This document shows, one piece after another, positions 43,823 to 53,103 of a DNA stretch of 64,000 nucleotides. Origin of the DNA: Alkalicoccobacillus porphyridii (GTDB taxonomy: Bacteria > Bacillota > Bacilli > Bacillales > Bacillaceae_D). How positions within the stretch are numbered: position 1 is the first letter of the stretch; each line of letters opens with the position of its first letter. The stretch spans positions 62,001 to 126,000 of the forward strand of contig NZ_VLXZ01000003.1 in NCBI RefSeq assembly GCF_007293315.1, read 5' to 3'. The notes under the pieces are model-generated. The model saw only the letters and a program-made list of their open reading frames with translations. It was not told the origin of the DNA and searched no databases. A program made the translations under genes and the position numbers.

Positions 43823-44516
43823 CCAAGAGACCTTTTTAAATGAAATTGCAAAAAACCTTGGACGACCGAGAAAAAAAGAAGTCACTCGACCAAAGTGGAA
43901 AAAACAGCCGCAATGGGATGTCTCAGCCAATTCGTCTCAAGACGAGCTAGTGGAACAGCTGAAAGACCGCTGTCTAGCGATTCATACACAAGTTGAAATG
44001 GCCACGCTTAAGACGCTTCCAGAAACATTAAACAAGGTGCTGGAGCAATATGAAGCTTCGTCTGTTATTCGTTGGAATGATGCTAGATTTGAAGAATTTG
44101 GCCTTGAGTCATTTTTTGATAAACATCATAAAAACGGTCATCCCGTCCACATCTGGGATTCAGAAAAAGAAAAAGAAAACATCAACTTTGCAGAAAAAGC
44201 AGATGTAGGCATTACATTCTCAGATATGACGCTAGCTGAATCAGCGACGGTGACTCAATTAAATAATGATGGCAAAGGTCGATCCGTCAGCTTTTTGCCT
44301 AAGTCATATATTGCGATCATCCCAAAAAGCACTCTCGTACCGCGTATCAGTCAGGCCACTAGAATGCTTCACCACCTTGTCGAAGAGGATCAACCATTTC
44401 CTTCCTGTGTCAATTTTGTCTCTGGACCAAGCAATAGCGCAGACATTGAAATGAATCTTGTGGTTGGTCTGCACGGACCTGTTCGTGCTTGCTATATTCT
44501 TGTTGATGATAAGTAA
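43803..44516 (+). CDS. lutC: L-lactate utilization protein LutC
   Basis: The 237-residue LUD-domain protein has '[44 protein letters not shown]' and '[23 protein letters not shown]', diagnostic of LutC/YkgG. ATG at 43803 lies inside the end of lutB, after GGGAGCTGG. A longer frame from 43731 is not needed. No lactate permease (LutP) gene is present nearby. Confidence 0.94.
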   Translation: MTTTETNQETFLNEIAKNLGRPRKKEVTRPKWKKQPQWDVSANSSQDELVEQLKDRCLAIHTQVEMATLKTLPETLNKVLEQYEASSVIRWNDARFEEFGLESFFDKHHKNGHPVHIWDSEKEKENINFAEKADVGITFSDMTLAESATVTQLNNDGKGRSVSFLPKSYIAIIPKSTLVPRISQATRMLHHLVEEDQPFPSCVNFVSGPSNSADIEMNLVVGLHGPVRACYILVDDK

Positions 44517-44520
44517 AATA

Positions 44521-44571
44521 AAATGGAGAGACTCGTAGCTTAGGAATCAGCTGAGATCTCTCCATTTTTTT
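44521..44571. terminator. Terminator shared by lutC and lutR, inside lutR's last codons
   Basis: AAATGGAGAG (44521-44530) pairs with CTCTCCATTT (44558-44567), followed by TTTT. The right arm lies within the coding end of lutR. Confidence 0.85.
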
Positions 44572-45268
44572 GCTTGTATTCAATGAGCAATTGATTAATT
44601 GTGTCGAGGTGCGTCGACATCGCTTCTTTCGCTTTAGTAGGGTGTTTCGCTTTAATAGCTTCTGCTACAGCAATGTGTTGATCAATCAGTTTCTGTCTAA
44701 TTGAATATCCTTCAATCACCTTCACCATCCAAACCTTAGTGACAACACTAGAGATTTGCAAAACCTCTGTCAGGAACGTATTTCGTGCCATATCTGCGAT
44801 TAAGCGGTGAAATTCTAGGTCTAGCTCTAGAAAAAGGGCATGATCAGAAGAATCCCTCATTCTCTCTATGACACGATCCAGCTTTACATGATCCTCATCT
44901 GAAGATTTCTCAGCTGCCATTTCAGCCAGCACCGCTTCTAGCTTCACCCGTGCTTCTACCAGCTCAAGAATATTCTCATAGCTGATTTTAGACATAAGAT
45001 CGAGGTGTTTCGTAAAGAAGTCGCCGAAGCTCTCAGCCACAAACGTCCCCTCAGGCACTCGAACTTCAACCAACCCTAACGCCACCAATGCACGAATCGC
45101 TTCTCGAAGCGTACTCCTGCCCACTCCAAACATCTCCATCAGCTGCTTCTCTGAAGGAAGCTTATCTCCTCTTGCAAGCGTTCCATTTATAATTAACTCC
45201 ATTAACTGTTGTACAATATTTTGAGACATTGTTGTCTTAGTTACTGGGTTAATTTGTCCTTCAAACAT
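44540..45268 (-). CDS. lutR: GntR-family (FadR-type) lactate regulator LutR
   Basis: The 242-residue protein has a GntR winged helix ('LPSEKQLMEMFGVGRSTLREAIRALVALGLVEVR', about 38-71) and an all-helical FCD sensor domain with metal-ligand-like residues 'LELDLEFHRLI' and 'DQHIAVAEAI'. Convergent placement with lutABC and the palindrome in the lutA promoter support LutR, a repressor relieved by lactate. AraC- or other alternatives are excluded by the domain. Confidence 0.9.
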   Translation of the reverse strand: MFEGQINPVTKTTMSQNIVQQLMELIINGTLARGDKLPSEKQLMEMFGVGRSTLREAIRALVALGLVEVRVPEGTFVAESFGDFFTKHLDLMSKISYENILELVEARVKLEAVLAEMAAEKSSDEDHVKLDRVIERMRDSSDHALFLELDLEFHRLIADMARNTFLTEVLQISSVVTKVWMVKVIEGYSIRQKLIDQHIAVAEAIKAKHPTKAKEAMSTHLDTINQLLIEYKQKNGEISADS

Positions 45269-45360
45269 ATCATCACTCCAAAGATCTGACCTTAAGACCT
45301 TAATGTTGTAAAGTACTTATTAATGTGTAGATAGTTATACCAATGCCTACACTTAAACAA

Positions 45361-45530
45361 GCGGACAAAATAGGAGGGCCGACACCTGCAGGAAGAACGT
45401 TCGCAGGCTTATAAAGATCGTTTTTCAATGACCTCGAAGAACAGGTTCATTGAAATAAGTGGGCAAAGCCCGATTAGTTCAAATCCTGTCTGCGGTAAGC
45501 AGCCCCCTATTTTGGGAGCGGCGGACGAAG
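45361..45530 (+). repeat. Element A copy 6, interrupted by a B remnant
   Basis: GCGGACAAAATAGGAGGGCCGACACCTGC begins the A left half; GGTTCATTGAAATAAGTGGGC resumes it after the insert and it ends GGCGGACGAAG. More diverged than the other copies. Confidence 0.6.
45395..45435 (+). mobile_element. Element B right-end remnant (41 bp)
   Basis: GAACGTTCGCAGGCTTATAAAGATCGTTTTTCAATGACCTC matches the right end of copy 1 nearly base for base, broken here as GAACGTTCGCAG / GCTTATAAAGATCG / TTTTTCAATGACCTC. It is in opposite relative orientation to A compared with copies 1 and 2. Confidence 0.62.
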
Positions 45531-45621
45531 AAATGAATCATAGCCGCCCCCTGTCCATGCCCTCAGGCTCATTTACACTTAAACTTGGACACTGACCTTA
45601 ATGATACCTTAGGGCCAATCA

Positions 45622-45652
45622 AACAACAAGATGAATGGACATCTAGTTGTTT
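45622..45652 (-). terminator. Terminator of the Bce-like operon
   Basis: AACAAC-AGATG pairs with CATCT-GTTGTTT across the permease stop codon at 45643. Confidence 0.6.
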
Positions 45653-48219
45653 TCCTGAGTGATGCCTTGAATAATGGTTTCTTTTTTTGTTTTTGATAAA
45701 GAATAAAGCATGGATACGCCCACAATAGCAAACACAGCTACAATAACTGCGAGAATATGAAGCCATGGCATCGTAAATCTATACGAAAACGCGTATTGTG
45801 TCTGTAAATAAATCAGGTACATAACCCCAATACTGATAGGCAGTCCATATGCTAATGACTTGACCCCATAAATAGCACTCTCAAAAATCATCATCTTACG
45901 GAAGGATTTTGACGTCATGCCAACCGAACGAAGCATCGCAAATTCTCTTTTACGTAAAGCCACACTGGTAGAGATTGTATTCAAGATATTTGCAATGGAA
46001 ATAAGCGTAATGAGCGTGATAAATCCATAGCTAAAAATAGATAGGATCGCAACAATGTTTTCGCCACGCTGTCTATAATCATTTAAATTATTGATTGAAA
46101 GCTGGTCAGCATACTCTAGTTCAATTAGGTCTGCATACGTGGCTGAGGGATTATCACTTTGGATATAAACTGACATATGATTATAATCATATTCCGAGCC
46201 TTCAAGCACCTGATCAAAGGTTTGCTCAGAGACAATCATATCCACACTGTCTAGCCTTGGATAAAAAGATCCAATGGGGATTTCAGCTGTAAGTCCTGTT
46301 ACTTCAAGTGATGAGAGCTCATATAGATCACCATCATCATTCTCGTAATACATTTCATAAAGCTGAAGTGTATCCCCTACCTCAGTATTAATGGTATTTG
46401 TTTCAACATATTTTCCAAGGGCAGCATCTTCATAGGTGATTTCATTAATGATAACGGCAGCGTAGGGTTGATTCAGAACTTCCTCAGAGATATTTGATTT
46501 GAACGCATAGTCTTTTAAGCTTTTTGCATCTAGTCCTCTTAAGTACACCTCATAAAAATATCTTCCTTGCTCATCCTGTATCAGATAGCCCGGTTCAAGT
46601 AGCTGCTGAGGGATATGATCTTCATCCACGTGCACGAAGAGCTGAGCCTCTTTTCTGATAGAGTATTCATCTACTCCAGATAGTGTTTGAATGTCTTGAG
46701 CTAGCTGTTGTTTCAGTTCAAGATCATCACCGTACAAAGATACATCCAAATCATAGTTCACACCATCATCAGCCACACTATACGAACGCTCTAAGCTATT
46801 TGTAAAAGAGGAAACGGATAAGAACAACACAATGCTGACGATTAAGGAGAGAACGGTCACATTGTACCTCTTTTTGTTACGCTTTAAGTTCTTTAATCCA
46901 AGCTCTGCTTCTAGTCCAAACCAGTTTCGTACGTACTTTAATGTGCGGACATTTTTTGACTTGAGCTTTACATCATGGGTTTGACGAATGGCATCCATCG
47001 CTGTAATTCGTGATGCTCTTAGCGCCGGAATCCAGGTAGATATAAAAATGGTTATGGAAGAAATGATTAAGGCTGAAATGATTGAAAATGGTGTCACTGT
47101 AGCTTGCAAGGACTCCTCATACCCAATCGATGACAGCATGGGATTAATTCCAATAAAGGTGATCCCAATTCCCGCAATACCAGCAATAATTCCAATGGGA
47201 ACACTGATAACACCTATAAGAAAACCTTCAAAATACACCGAGTTACGCTTTTGTCTCTTTGTCGCTCCGACACTTGAAAGCATACCTAAATGGCGCGAAC
47301 GCTCCGACACTGAAATGGCAAATGCATTAAAGATGAGTGCCACAGAGCCAACCACAATAACAACCATAATGACGGCAAGCAATCCATTCCAGGTTCGTTC
47401 CATTCCCTCGTTTGCTGTAATTCCGGTAAAACGAAGTAGCCCGTTATTAAACTCTATGTCCTCTCTACTAATCCCCATCTCATCAGCTAAAACTTGAGCT
47501 TCACCATATAAATCACTATTTGCATTCTTTAATGAGACATAGGCATCAAGCTTTGAGTCGACAACGTCCTGAACGTAGGAAAAAGCCATATAGGCCACGT
47601 TCCACTCATTTTCCCAGCGTGGTTGTTCTAAGATACCGACGACCGTAAATGTTTGTTCTTCCTGGTCAATGAGCGTCTCATTTAAGTTTCCTTCAGAATC
47701 GAGATTGTATTGATCAAGTGCTAGGATTCCTTCTAGATCACTAAAACGGGTACCAATATCTAATGTAATCTCATCCCCCACTTGCCATTTCACAGCTTTG
47801 GATGATGAGTCACTTAATATGATTTCGCTGTTATTTTGGGGCAAACGTCCTTCTATAACATTTACATTAAAGTGTTCAAACGCCTCGTCATTCATCTCTT
47901 GAATATAGAGATACGGCTTATAGTCTTCAATAGGATCTGGAATCAATGCATATCCATTCTCATGAATAAGCGAAAGCGCCTCTGTATTCTCATGCTCTTC
48001 AACGGTGATCGCCTGCTCAAGGGTTAGATCTGAATAAGAGACATGCCAATCACCAGAATAGGCAATCTCTTCTTTTTTCTGTAGATCAGTAAAAGAGACA
48101 CCTAAGGTAGCTACCCCCGAAATCATGGCTGCTGAAACAATCGTTCCAAACATCGTGACAAGCGTTCGTTTCTTATTCTTAATTAAGTGGCGAATGGTTA
48201 GCTTGTTTACAATATTCAT
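45643..48219 (-). CDS. ABC transporter permease with two FtsX domains (antimicrobial-peptide resistance type)
   Basis: This 858-residue membrane protein has a first helix near 18-42, an extracellular region, an FtsX unit with three helices (about 275-405), a helix near 455, a second large extracellular region, and a final FtsX unit (about 735-850). The 'LRxREFAMLRSVGMTSKSFRKMMIFESAIYG' and 'RSRHLGMLSSVGATKRQKRNSVYFEGF' blocks are FtsX signatures. With its ATPase, kinase and response regulator it forms a peptide-sensing/detoxifying module like Bce or SalXY. Overlaps the ATPase stop by 4 bp. Confidence 0.88.
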   Translation of the reverse strand: MNIVNKLTIRHLIKNKKRTLVTMFGTIVSAAMISGVATLGVSFTDLQKKEEIAYSGDWHVSYSDLTLEQAITVEEHENTEALSLIHENGYALIPDPIEDYKPYLYIQEMNDEAFEHFNVNVIEGRLPQNNSEIILSDSSSKAVKWQVGDEITLDIGTRFSDLEGILALDQYNLDSEGNLNETLIDQEEQTFTVVGILEQPRWENEWNVAYMAFSYVQDVVDSKLDAYVSLKNANSDLYGEAQVLADEMGISREDIEFNNGLLRFTGITANEGMERTWNGLLAVIMVVIVVGSVALIFNAFAISVSERSRHLGMLSSVGATKRQKRNSVYFEGFLIGVISVPIGIIAGIAGIGITFIGINPMLSSIGYEESLQATVTPFSIISALIISSITIFISTWIPALRASRITAMDAIRQTHDVKLKSKNVRTLKYVRNWFGLEAELGLKNLKRNKKRYNVTVLSLIVSIVLFLSVSSFTNSLERSYSVADDGVNYDLDVSLYGDDLELKQQLAQDIQTLSGVDEYSIRKEAQLFVHVDEDHIPQQLLEPGYLIQDEQGRYFYEVYLRGLDAKSLKDYAFKSNISEEVLNQPYAAVIINEITYEDAALGKYVETNTINTEVGDTLQLYEMYYENDDGDLYELSSLEVTGLTAEIPIGSFYPRLDSVDMIVSEQTFDQVLEGSEYDYNHMSVYIQSDNPSATYADLIELEYADQLSINNLNDYRQRGENIVAILSIFSYGFITLITLISIANILNTISTSVALRKREFAMLRSVGMTSKSFRKMMIFESAIYGVKSLAYGLPISIGVMYLIYLQTQYAFSYRFTMPWLHILAVIVAVFAIVGVSMLYSLSKTKKETIIQGITQENN

Positions 48220-48899
48220 GGTCGAATGACCTCATCACTCGCAACTTTGCCATCCTCAATTGTGATGACTCTATCTGCCTGTAAGGCAATTCGATCATCA
48301 TGTGTAATCATGATTAATGTTTGCTTATAGGTTTTGTTAAACATTTTAAGCAGGTTAATGATTTCCGCGCTATTTTTGCTATCAAGATTTCCAGTCGGCT
48401 CGTCAGCTAGCATAATGGCTGGATTGCTTATGAGCGCACGGCCAATCGACACGCGTTGCTGCTGTCCACCCGAAAGCTGATTTGGTAAATGATCAAGTCT
48501 CTCTGTTAGACCGAGTTGTTCCACTAAATCTTTTAATTGCTTAGGATCTACCTTATGCTCATCAAGCAAAAGCGGTAGGGTCATATTTTCTTCAACCGTT
48601 AAAATAGGAATAAGATTATAGAATTGATAGATGAGTCCAATTTGTCTGCGTCTAAAAATAGCTAGCTGTGTTTCATTTAAGGAGTATACGTCTGAGTTAT
48701 CTATAAATACTTTCCCACTTGTCGGACGATCAACTCCTCCAAGCAAATGAAGTAAGGTTGATTTTCCTGAACCTGAAGGACCAATAATCGCTACGAATTC
48801 TCCTTTATTCACTGAAAACGATACATCATCCAATGCCTTAACAGCCGTTTCTCCTTTTCCGTACACCTTTGATAGCTTTTCTACTCTAAGTAACTCCAT
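48216..48899 (-). CDS. ABC transporter ATP-binding protein (LolD/MacB/BceA type)
   Basis: The 227-residue ATPase has Walker A 'GPSGSGKST', Q-loop 'LIYQFYNL', signature '[15 protein letters not shown]', Walker B 'IMLADEPTG' and H-loop 'ITHD'. ATG at 48899 has GGAGG seven bases upstream; a longer frame from 48914 lacks one. It powers the adjacent FtsX permease. Confidence 0.94.
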   Translation of the reverse strand: MELLRVEKLSKVYGKGETAVKALDDVSFSVNKGEFVAIIGPSGSGKSTLLHLLGGVDRPTSGKVFIDNSDVYSLNETQLAIFRRRQIGLIYQFYNLIPILTVEENMTLPLLLDEHKVDPKQLKDLVEQLGLTERLDHLPNQLSGGQQQRVSIGRALISNPAIMLADEPTGNLDSKNSAEIINLLKMFNKTYKQTLIMITHDDRIALQADRVITIEDGKVASDEVIRP

Positions 48900-48983
48900 C
48901 GTCACAACCTCCACTGTGTAATATCTACCTTTAGTCTAGACAATGAAGATGACTACCCCGTGACAACAAAAGTGACAATCTAG

Positions 48984-49988
48984 TCACTTTCCTCCGCTTT
49001 TGAAGAATTTAATAGAAAACGTTGTACCATCGCCTTCCTTACTTTCCACTTCGATATCTCCATTTTGACTTTTAATGATTTGATGAACTAAAGCCAGCCC
49101 TATGCCTACACTTCCATCCTTGGCGTGTTTCCCTTTATAAAAACGCTTAAAAATATGCGGTAAGTCCTCCTTAGGAATTCCGCTCCCGTTATCCTCAATT
49201 TGAATCTCTGTATAGAGCACATTTTCACTGTAGTTCAGTTGAATAGTCCCGTTCTCCGGTGTGTGTTCGACTGCGTTTTTCACTAGATTAACAAACGCCT
49301 CTGTACTCCAGTATTGATCGCCAAGAAACTGAATGGTTTTGTCTCCTTTAACTGAGACCTGTACATTTTTTAGCTCCATTGGTATTTGGGAAGGCTGCAA
49401 GGCTTGTTCTAATAGCTGCTCTACCTTCACTGGCTCCCGTTTAAAGGTAATGGTCCCAGCATCAATTTTAGATAGCTTTAAAAGAGAGGAGACTAGCCAG
49501 TCCATTCGTTCAAGTTGGATAAGGATATGACGGGTAAACTCTTTGCGTTTCTCTTCCTCTAATCTATTATCACTTAGCAGGTCCGCCATAACAGTCATTG
49601 AGGTAAGAGGTGTCTTTAATTGATGTGAAATATCAGAGATCGCATCCGTTAGCTTTCCCTTCTCTTGCGTAATCTCAGCGCTTTGTTCAGATAACATCCT
49701 TGTCACACGATAGATGTCATTCTTTAAAATACTTAATTCGCCCTCTTCATTATCTCGCACGTCTAATAAGTACTGGCCAGCTGCAATACCGCGAAGGTAC
49801 TCTGCGAGATGCTCCATTTGTTGATACCGACGTTTTGTGAAAATGAGAAATATACCGATTAGTAACAGAGCTACGATAAATACAATAATAGATGCGAGTA
49901 CAGACTCTATGAGTGCTAAGCCCGCACCTAAACCTGTTACAGCAAGGCTACTAAAGAGGAATCTTTTCACTTCTTTATTTCGAAGCAT
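48984..49988 (-). CDS. Sensor histidine kinase, intramembrane-sensing type
   Basis: About 334 residues. Two N-terminal helices (about 8-50) are separated by only a few residues, so there is no real extracellular sensor domain, as in BceS-type kinases that are driven by their ABC transporter. HAMP-like region, then the H-box 'DISHQLKTPLTSM', N-box 'AFVNLVKNAVEHTP', and 'GSGIPKEDLPHIFKRFYKG'. ATG at 49988 is preferred; it lies inside the end of the response-regulator gene. Confidence 0.92.
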   Translation of the reverse strand: MLRNKEVKRFLFSSLAVTGLGAGLALIESVLASIIVFIVALLLIGIFLIFTKRRYQQMEHLAEYLRGIAAGQYLLDVRDNEEGELSILKNDIYRVTRMLSEQSAEITQEKGKLTDAISDISHQLKTPLTSMTVMADLLSDNRLEEEKRKEFTRHILIQLERMDWLVSSLLKLSKIDAGTITFKREPVKVEQLLEQALQPSQIPMELKNVQVSVKGDKTIQFLGDQYWSTEAFVNLVKNAVEHTPENGTIQLNYSENVLYTEIQIEDNGSGIPKEDLPHIFKRFYKGKHAKDGSVGIGLALVHQIIKSQNGDIEVESKEGDGTTFSIKFFKSGGK

Positions 49989-50679
49989 AAGCGTCACCAG
50001 CTCTATAACCTAGACCTCTAACCGTTTTAATAATGACAGGGTTCTGGGGATCATCCTCTAGTTTTAGGCGGAGACGTTTAATATACACGGTCAACGTATT
50101 GTCGTTTACAAATTCTCCGCCAACATCCCAAATCTGTTCAAGCAGTTGACTTCGCGTCATCACCTGTCCTAGATGATTCGCAAAAATCATCAGTAGTCGA
50201 TATTCTAATGCGGTTAGAACCATTTCCTTTCCTCGCTTAAACACCTTAGCTTCTAGCGTGTGAATTTGAAGTGGCCCCATGGCGAGGATGTGCTGACTAG
50301 TCTGAGAGGCTTGTTTGCCATACCGTCTAAGTACCGTTTTTATTCGTGAAATTAATTCTCTTATACGAAAAGGCTTTGTGACATAGTCGTCTGCTCCCAT
50401 GTCTAGACCCATGACCACATTCACTTCCTCATCAAGAGCCGTTAAAAAAATGACAGGAAGATCCTGCTTCTCTTTAACTAGCTGACATAATTCGTACCCC
50501 GTCCCGTCAGGCAAGGACACATCAAATAAACAAAGAGACACCTCGCTAAGCTCTTTGCTGATTACTTGCTTTGCACTTGTTGCGCTGTCACATAACTGAA
50601 CTTGATATCCTTCTTGCACAAGAGAATACCGCAGGCCTTCAGCTATCGCTTTATCATCCTCAACTAGCAGGATTCTCAT
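49975..50679 (-). CDS. Response regulator, OmpR/PhoB family
   Basis: The 234-residue protein has a receiver domain (phospho-acceptor D53 in 'LCLFDVSLPDG') and a winged-helix output ('LTALEYRLLMIFANHLGQVMTRSQLLEQIWD', 'VNDNTLTVYIKRLRLKLEDD'). It is the first gene of the module and overlaps the kinase. It most likely activates the ABC genes on peptide stress. The array at 50776-50905 lies immediately upstream of its start. Confidence 0.94.
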   Translation of the reverse strand: MRILLVEDDKAIAEGLRYSLVQEGYQVQLCDSATSAKQVISKELSEVSLCLFDVSLPDGTGYELCQLVKEKQDLPVIFLTALDEEVNVVMGLDMGADDYVTKPFRIRELISRIKTVLRRYGKQASQTSQHILAMGPLQIHTLEAKVFKRGKEMVLTALEYRLLMIFANHLGQVMTRSQLLEQIWDVGGEFVNDNTLTVYIKRLRLKLEDDPQNPVIIKTVRGLGYRAGDAYASK

Positions 50680-50770
50680 GAGCTCTCCCTACCCTTCCAG
50701 ATTATGTTTGAAGTGTATCACAACCTTGTGAGCTGTACTAGCTGAGTAGGTAAGAGAAAGGTTGAGGATA

Positions 50771-50905
50771 CTTGCGATGTATTGGAGTTGCTTGCGATGT
50801 ATTTTCCGCTCCTCCTGATGTATCAGCCTTTCTTGCGATGTATTTTCCGCTCCTCCTGATGTATCAGCCTTTCTTGCGATGTATTTTCTGCCTCTTCCGA
50901 TGTAT
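50771..50905 (-). repeat. Helically phased array: seven GATGTAT motifs at alternating 20/21 bp
   Basis: GATGTAT starts at 50776, 50796, 50817, 50837, 50858, 50878 and 50899: gaps 20, 21, 20, 21, 20, 21. The 41-bp super-unit alternates CTTGC-GATGTATT and CTCCT-GATGTATCAG. It lies between the rha terminator and the response-regulator gene, about 90-225 bp before the latter's start. Function unknown. Confidence 0.9.
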
Positions 50906-50936
50906 TAAATCCTTTTTCCGCTGTTTTCAACCTCAT

Positions 50937-50983
50937 AAAAAAGCTTGTTGTTGATCTCATACTAGATAGATCCTCAACAAGCT
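50937..50983 (-). terminator. Terminator of the rhamnose operon
   Basis: AGCTTGTTG-TGATC pairs with GATC-TCAACAAGCT; the minus strand then has TTTTTATGAGG. It follows the stop by 27 bp. Confidence 0.88.
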
Positions 50984-51010
50984 CTATATCAATACATTTT
51001 CAGATAACCC

Positions 51011-53074
51011 TTATCTCGGAAACGCCGCAGGCACTCCGCCATCCACTGTAATCATGCAACCTGTGGTTTTTTCAGCTTTAGATGAAGACAGATACAGCAC
51101 GGCATCGGCAATATCTTTCGGAAAGATCATTACGCCTAGCGTGGTGCGTTTTTTGTAGTGCTCTTCTAATTCATCGGGCTCTATGCCGTATGCGGCGGCA
51201 CGTTCCTCGCGCCATGCAGATCCCCAAATGGCTGAGCCTTGCAGGACTGCATCCGGTAAAACGGTGTTAACGCGGATTCCGAAGTCTCCTCCCTCAGCTG
51301 CAATCGTACGAGCTAGATGAGCTTCTAGTGCTTTTACAGAGCTATAGGCTGAAACATTTTTGCCGGCATAAACGGAGTTTTTCGATCCGATAAAGACCAT
51401 ACTTCCACCAATTTCTTGCTTCTTTAAAAGCTTAAATGCTTCACGCGATACAAGAAAGTACCCTGTGCCAAGTACGTTCATATTCAAGTTCCATTCCTTT
51501 AAGCTTGTTTCATCAAAGGGACTTGATGTGGCAAGGCCTGCGTTATTAACAAGCATATCTATGCCTCCATATGTGCGAGCGACTTCGGCAAATGCTTCTA
51601 CTATGGCTTCTTCGCTTGTTACATCCATCTTAAGTGCCAGCGCTCGTCCTTCCCCATACTCTGCATTGATCTCGTTAGCTATTTTTTCAGCGCCTTCAAG
51701 ATTCAAATCGGCAAGCACTACGTGAGCTCCCTGTTTCACATATTGTCGGCACGTTTCGCTACCAATGCCTCCAGCGCCTCCAGTGACAAAGGCAACCTTT
51801 CGAGAAAATTCGGCTTCTGCTGGTGCTAGTGATAATTTATAAAGCTCAAGCGGCCAATATTCGATTTGGAAGGATTCCTCCGCATTAAGTGAAACAAACT
51901 GACCCAGCGCTGTTGTGCCTTTCATAACAGAAATCGCTCTTGTGTACAGGGCACCACTCACCTTTGAGTTCGCTAGACTTTTTCCTGTGTTCACCATTCC
52001 GAGACCAGGAATTAAGATGACGCGTGGAGAAGGGTCAAACATCTTATCCCCTTCTGACTGATGTTCTTGAAAATATGCCTCATACTCCTCTTTATATCTC
52101 TTAATCCCTTCAACCAGCTTGTCGCTTAATCCAGATGCATCCTCAGCATTTGGTTCCCAACTAATATAAAGTGGCACACGTTTAGTGTGAACTAAATGAT
52201 CAGGGCATGCCGCACCTACCTGAGATAACGTCTCGGCATCCTGGCTATTCACAAATTCAAGGATATCGTCTCCATCATCGTAGGAAAGTATCGCTTTTTC
52301 TCGCTGGCTCACCTGTCCACGGATAACAGGCATTACTTCCGACAATACTGCTTTACGTTCTTCCTCTGTCAAAGCAGTAAACTTCTCACCGCCAAAAATT
52401 TCACCCTGCTTTGATTTAATAAAAGCTTCCGCTTCATTGATAACAGAGATTGTACGATCATAGCTCTCCTTGGCCGTGTCTCCCCATACAACCAGACCAT
52501 GCTTTTCCATTAAAACAAGCTCTGCTTTAGGATTGTTCTGAACACCTTCTGCAATCATTTTAGATAAGGTGAAGCCCGGACGGATATAGGGAACCCACAC
52601 AAATCGATCTCCAAAAATCTCACTCGCCAGCTCTTTACCATTATCTGCGCAGCATAAGCTGATAATCGCATCTGGATGTGTATGATCCACATGCTTAAAT
52701 GGTAGAAAGGCATGAAGTAACGTTTCAATTGATGCTCGCGGATGCTTTTGATTAAGCATACAGTTTTCTAAATAAGCAACCATTTCTGCATCTGGCATCT
52801 CGTCTTTATCAATTAATGGACGCACATCCTCAAGACGTAATCCGGTAAAATTTTTGGCTCCCATTGTTGCTAGATCTGATCCGCTTCCCTTTACCCACAT
52901 AACTTCTACTTCACGACCGCGAAAATCGATCTCCGTAGTTTTCATTGATGTATTTCCTCCGCCCCAGTTACAGACAGCGCGGTTAGATCCAATTAAATTT
53001 GAGCGGTAAACCAGTTCATCCAAGCCTTGATTCAAAGACTCTGCTGCTTGCTTATTCCACAGATTTTTCACCAT
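51011..53074 (-). CDS. rhaEW: Bifunctional rhamnulose-1-phosphate aldolase / lactaldehyde dehydrogenase-type SDR (RhaEW)
   Basis: The 687-residue protein fuses a class II aldolase (1-415; 'DHTHPDAIISLCCADNG', 'LVLMEKHGLVVWGD') to a short-chain dehydrogenase (435-687; 'AFVTGGAGGIGSETCRQ', 'LVNNAGLATSS', catalytic 'SAYSSVKAL'). It splits L-rhamnulose-1-phosphate into DHAP and lactaldehyde and processes the lactaldehyde. Fusion and length match RhaEW of Bacillus. Last gene of the rha operon. Confidence 0.95.
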   Translation of the reverse strand: MVKNLWNKQAAESLNQGLDELVYRSNLIGSNRAVCNWGGGNTSMKTTEIDFRGREVEVMWVKGSGSDLATMGAKNFTGLRLEDVRPLIDKDEMPDAEMVAYLENCMLNQKHPRASIETLLHAFLPFKHVDHTHPDAIISLCCADNGKELASEIFGDRFVWVPYIRPGFTLSKMIAEGVQNNPKAELVLMEKHGLVVWGDTAKESYDRTISVINEAEAFIKSKQGEIFGGEKFTALTEEERKAVLSEVMPVIRGQVSQREKAILSYDDGDDILEFVNSQDAETLSQVGAACPDHLVHTKRVPLYISWEPNAEDASGLSDKLVEGIKRYKEEYEAYFQEHQSEGDKMFDPSPRVILIPGLGMVNTGKSLANSKVSGALYTRAISVMKGTTALGQFVSLNAEESFQIEYWPLELYKLSLAPAEAEFSRKVAFVTGGAGGIGSETCRQYVKQGAHVVLADLNLEGAEKIANEINAEYGEGRALALKMDVTSEEAIVEAFAEVARTYGGIDMLVNNAGLATSSPFDETSLKEWNLNMNVLGTGYFLVSREAFKLLKKQEIGGSMVFIGSKNSVYAGKNVSAYSSVKALEAHLARTIAAEGGDFGIRVNTVLPDAVLQGSAIWGSAWREERAAAYGIEPDELEEHYKKRTTLGVMIFPKDIADAVLYLSSSKAEKTTGCMITVDGGVPAAFPR

Positions 53075-53103
53075 TTGCTCTCATCCTTTTCTATTTGTTT
53101 TAC

